Below are positions 61,084 to 64,000 of a stretch of 64,000 nt of DNA, piece after piece. The translations under genes were made by a program, and so were the position numbers. Location: NCBI RefSeq assembly GCF_002095385.1, contig NZ_MIPP01000020.1:1-64000 (forward strand), in the 5' to 3' direction. The stretch is from Pantoea eucrina. GTDB lineage: Bacteria; Pseudomonadota; Gammaproteobacteria; Enterobacterales; Enterobacteriaceae. Below the pieces are notes generated by a model that saw only the letters and a list, made by a program, of their open reading frames with translations, was not told the DNA's origin and did not search any database. Position 1 is the stretch's first letter; every line of letters starts with the position of its first letter.

Positions 61084-61105
61084 CCGATAAACGTACTCAT
61101 ATCGG
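61084..61105. other. dyad CCGATA-N10-TATCGG upstream of the rightward glycosyltransferases
   Basis: Six-bp inverted repeat with a 10-nt spacer, 56 bp before the next gene start. It lies in a 281-bp gap that otherwise shows only AT-rich promoter-like sequence. It could be an operator; chance is not excluded. Confidence 0.3.
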
Positions 61106-61160
61106 AAAGATAATAGATCAGTTTCACCACCAGGCTGACAGGCAGGCAGAGGTAGATAAT

Positions 61161-62303
61161 TTGTCGAAACGCATTTTAATGGTGATCGATGGTTTGCCCG
61201 GCGGCGGCGCCGAAAAAGTCGTCTTAACGCTGGCTGAGGGTTTTATTTCCCTGGGACATCGTGTCTCGATTTTCTCTCTGCGAAAAATATGCGATTACCC
61301 TATCCCTGCAGGCGTGGATTATCAGGTGGTGTGCGATCACAGCGTCCGCCCGTGGCGAAAAATGACAGAAACCGTACGCCGTGCGCGCTTGCTGGATGAG
61401 GCGGTACGCCAGAGTGAAGCGCTGAACGGCAAGTTCAGTTTAATCTTTTCCCACTTACACAAAACCGATCGCATTGTCAGGCGAGCCCGATCGCTTGATT
61501 CAGCTAAAACCTGGTACTGCCTGCACGGCGTCTTTTCTGCCTCCTATCTGGGACGTAAAACAGGTTTTTCCCGCTGGTTAAAGCAGCTAAAAATACGTTA
61601 TGTCTATCAGGGGCGTCAGCTGGTCGGCGTGTCGCAATATGTTATCGATGATCTGATAAAGAATGTCGGCGTCAGGCCACGCCTGACCCGCGTTATTTTC
61701 AATCCTTTCGACTTCGATCGGCTCGACGAGCTGGCGGCCGGGCCCTGCCCGCTGGCCGGCCAGAATTACCTTGTCCACGTAGGACGCATTCATGAGGCGA
61801 AACGTCAGGACCGCTTGCTTGAGGCCTATGCACGCAGCGGCATAATGGCTCCCCTGGTGTTGCTGGGTCAGGGCAGCGCGAAACTCCTGGAGGCGTTACG
61901 CCAGCAGGCACGGGACCTGGGAATTTCAGAGCGCGTCTGCTTCGAAGGCTTTCAGCAAAACCCCTATCCGTGGATCCGCCATGCTCAGATGCTGGTTATG
62001 AGTTCAGATAGCGAAGGGTTTGGCAACGTGCTGGTTGAGGCTTTACACTGCGGCACGGCGGTGGTCAGTACACGCTGCCCCGGTGGCCCGGCTGAGATCC
62101 TGACCGGCCCGCTCTCCCGCTGTCTGGCCGATCTGAACGCCGCGTCGCTGGCAGAAAAAATGCGCGATGTGTATGCCAGCCCCCCCGATTTGCAGCACCT
62201 CGATTTGAGCATTTATAGTCTGGCTACTATTTGTCAGCAATATCTGCAGCTGGATCCTGTAACAGAAACATCATTTTCAACGGCACGCCATGTTTCGAAT
62301 TAA
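61161..62303 (+). CDS. GT4 glycosyltransferase of LPS core, WabH-like
   Basis: GT-B retaining glycosyltransferase, 380 aa. MVIDGLPGGGAEKVVLTLAE at the N-terminus binds acceptor; VHVGRIHEAKRQDRLLEAYA, GQGSAKLL and the EX7E motif in SSDSEGFGNVLVEAL define the donor site. The opening resembles WabH of Klebsiella/Serratia cores (a GlcNAc transferase), but specificity cannot be read from sequence. Start is TTG at 61161 with AGAGG eight bases upstream. Confidence 0.85.
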   Translation: MSKRILMVIDGLPGGGAEKVVLTLAEGFISLGHRVSIFSLRKICDYPIPAGVDYQVVCDHSVRPWRKMTETVRRARLLDEAVRQSEALNGKFSLIFSHLHKTDRIVRRARSLDSAKTWYCLHGVFSASYLGRKTGFSRWLKQLKIRYVYQGRQLVGVSQYVIDDLIKNVGVRPRLTRVIFNPFDFDRLDELAAGPCPLAGQNYLVHVGRIHEAKRQDRLLEAYARSGIMAPLVLLGQGSAKLLEALRQQARDLGISERVCFEGFQQNPYPWIRHAQMLVMSSDSEGFGNVLVEALHCGTAVVSTRCPGGPAEILTGPLSRCLADLNAASLAEKMRDVYASPPDLQHLDLSIYSLATICQQYLQLDPVTETSFSTARHVSN

Positions 62304-62345
62304 GAAATCCCCGGGGGGATGCGGCCAGAATATGGGGATAATTGC

Positions 62346-63455
62346 TTGACCTACATTATTATATTTATCATTTTTTGCCCGATTAAATGGGTAATGAAGC
62401 TGTTCCGGACGCGTAGCGGAAAAAACCTGGTCATTCAGACCGCCAAAATTGGCGATTTTATTAATATCACTCCGCTGCTCACGCACCTCGGGAAAAGCGA
62501 TGCGCTGCTGAGCAGAAGCGTTGCGCCGCTCGCCAGCAATGACGCTACCCTTGAACACATCTGGTATATCGAAGAGTATCGTTCTGGCCTGCTGAAAAAG
62601 CTCAGGTTAGTCTGGCATCTGCTCAATCGCTACGACAACGTTTATCTGCTGCACCCGACCAACCTGAATCTGTTTATTGCCGCCTGCTGCAATGCGGATA
62701 ATAAGCAGTTTCTGTCCAGCTATCGCCGCAAGGGATATCAGAACCTCTTCTATTACACCGCAAGCGGCGAAGTGCAGCATGAAAAAAATACGCTGACGCT
62801 GGAAAACTATCTGAAGCTGGCCGATCGCTCTTTCACCAAAGAGAGCTACCCCAAACACGCGACGCTGCCGCTATGGCAGCCTGCTTCCCTGCCCGCAGAG
62901 ATGACAGCGTGCGCGGGAACGCGTATCGGTATCAGTGTGACCGCCGGTAATCAGGCCAAAACCATTCCGCCAGCTATCTGGCAGCGTTTGTTTGACCACC
63001 TGAGCGATCTTCACTGCACCTTTTTTGCTTTTGGTGCGCCAAATGAACAATCGCGCGTTCAGGAGCTATTCAAAACAGCCGGGCATCGCGACAACCTGAT
63101 CAGTCTGGTGGGGAAAGTGTCGCTGGAAGCGCTGCCGGCCGTTATCGGCGAAATGGATTTTTATATCGCCTCCGATTCCGGCAATGTGTACATCGCTGAT
63201 GCACAGCAGGTACCGGTGATTCTGATTTATGGTCCCTGCTGCGTAGAAGAGCAGAGGCCGCTGGGCGATGTACTGCTGATTGGTCCTGACCATATCGCGC
63301 CCTCTTCTTTTGTATTTGATGCGCAATATAAATTCGCGCATCCGGTTGAACAGCTTTTCAACCTGGATCAGCGTAAGCTGAGTGATATCCACGATTTTAT
63401 TCGCACCCGACAGCAGCAGCGTCTGGCGCGCCGAAACAATGAAATGACCTCATGA
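62346..63455 (+). CDS. GT9 heptosyltransferase-family protein
   Basis: ADP-heptose transferase family: KNLVIQTAKIGDFINITPLL, ISVTAGNQAKTIPPAIWQ and the donor-binding ASDSGNVYIADAQQVPVI. A hydrophobic N-terminus (LTYIIIFIIFCPIKW) may bind the membrane. TTG at 62346 with GGGGA 7 bases upstream gives 369 aa; an ATG at 62319 (378 aa) has G-rich sequence directly adjacent and is less likely. Possible outer-core heptosyl or related transfer. Ends in ATGA overlap with the next gene. Confidence 0.82.
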   Translation: MTYIIIFIIFCPIKWVMKLFRTRSGKNLVIQTAKIGDFINITPLLTHLGKSDALLSRSVAPLASNDATLEHIWYIEEYRSGLLKKLRLVWHLLNRYDNVYLLHPTNLNLFIAACCNADNKQFLSSYRRKGYQNLFYYTASGEVQHEKNTLTLENYLKLADRSFTKESYPKHATLPLWQPASLPAEMTACAGTRIGISVTAGNQAKTIPPAIWQRLFDHLSDLHCTFFAFGAPNEQSRVQELFKTAGHRDNLISLVGKVSLEALPAVIGEMDFYIASDSGNVYIADAQQVPVILIYGPCCVEEQRPLGDVLLIGPDHIAPSSFVFDAQYKFAHPVEQLFNLDQRKLSDIHDFIRTRQQQRLARRNNEMTS

Positions 63456-64000
63456 CAGCCCAGCCAGAACATTCCACGCCATTACTCAGCCTTATCATCC
63501 CGATGTTTAATGCCGGCACTGAGTTTGCTGCCTGCCTTCAGGCGCTGTTAGCCCAGACGCTGACCGACCTTGAGATCATCATCGTCGATGATGGCTCAAC
63601 TGACGGCTCCGGCGAGCAGGCAGACGCTTACGCTGCGCGCTATCCGCATATCCGTGTGATCCATCAGGCCAACGGCGGCGTGTCACGGGCGCGAAATGCC
63701 GGCCTGACGATCGCGCGCGGTAAGTACGTCAGCTTTCCCGACGCCGATGACACCATGGATGCAGCGATGTATCAGACGCTGACGGAGATGGCAGAGCGTG
63801 ATGGACTCGACGCAGCACAGTGCAACGCCGAGTGGTATTTCAAAGCGAGCCAGCGTACCAGACCGCTTATTCCTCACGATCGTCTCACCAGCACCGCTGT
63901 GCTGAGCGGACCTGAGTGGCTGAACACCGCGCTCAAAACGCGGCGTTACATGCATGTTGTCTGGCTCGGCATCTATCGCCGTGAGCTGATTACGCGCTGC
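63452..64000 (+). CDS. GT2 glycosyltransferase, 3' end beyond the window
   Basis: Open to the right edge: 183 codons, no stop. GT-A inverting transferase with SLIIPMFNAGTEF, IIIVDDGSTDGSGEQAD (UDP-sugar Asp), GGVSRARNAGL and FPDADDTMD (DxD-like). Start ATG at 63452 overlaps the preceding stop by 4 bp (ATGA), so it belongs to the same waa unit. Confidence 0.88.
   Translation, partial: MTAQPEHSTPLLSLIIPMFNAGTEFAACLQALLAQTLTDLEIIIVDDGSTDGSGEQADAYAARYPHIRVIHQANGGVSRARNAGLTIARGKYVSFPDADDTMDAAMYQTLTEMAERDGLDAAQCNAEWYFKASQRTRPLIPHDRLTSTAVLSGPEWLNTALKTRRYMHVVWLGIYRRELITRC

Noticed and set aside
57765-64000. Genomic island with integrase or attachment sites
   Set aside because: No integrase, transposase, tRNA or direct repeats are visible; the region is the normal, variable LPS core locus.

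Overview
This window is an ordinary, densely coding chromosomal segment from an enteric gammaproteobacterium. Protein similarity recalled from memory and gene order place it in Enterobacterales. The Erwiniaceae (Pantoea, Erwinia or Mixta type) fit best: the genes match E. coli closely, but argG sits inside the arginine cluster, emrD lies between glpX and fpr, and blocks equivalent to E. coli 88 min and 81 min are joined. The genus is inferred, not proven. I found no prophage, insertion sequence, CRISPR array, toxin-antitoxin pair, tRNA or broken gene.

Layout. 1-232: the paired promoters of a ribosomal RNA operon that leaves the window to the left. 233-8252: murI, btuB with a cobalamin riboswitch, trmA, yijD-fabR, sthA, oxyR and a probable OxyS-type small RNA. 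8253-14039: arginine biosynthesis, argCBGH divergent from argE around ArgR boxes. 14289-21475: ppc, then metBL and metJ around four Met boxes, then rpmE. 21697-29231: priA, cytR, ftsN, hslVU behind a heat-shock promoter, rraA, zapB. 29639-39968: glpFKX, emrD, fpr, yiiQ, tpiA, cdh, sbp, pfkA. 40176-44003: fieF and the Cpx envelope stress system, including a CpxQ small RNA in the cpxP 3' UTR.

44039 onward corresponds to the E. coli 81-min region: trmL, cysE, gpsA, secB, grxC, yibN, envC, yibQ, then two glycosyltransferase genes where E. coli carries waaH, then tdh-kbl. From 54806 to the right end is the lipopolysaccharide core locus: hldD, waaF and waaC (conserved inner core), an AT-rich pair (an unassigned Rossmann-like transferase and WaaL ligase), a WalW-type deacetylase, and three glycosyltransferases, the last cut by the window edge.

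Several E. coli neighbours are missing from their usual slots: metF (after metL), menA (between hslU and rraA), gpmM (between yibN and envC), waaH and htrL. The least-described parts are the waa accessory genes, the two-gene glycosyltransferase cassette at 50175-52308, and the candidate OxyS RNA.
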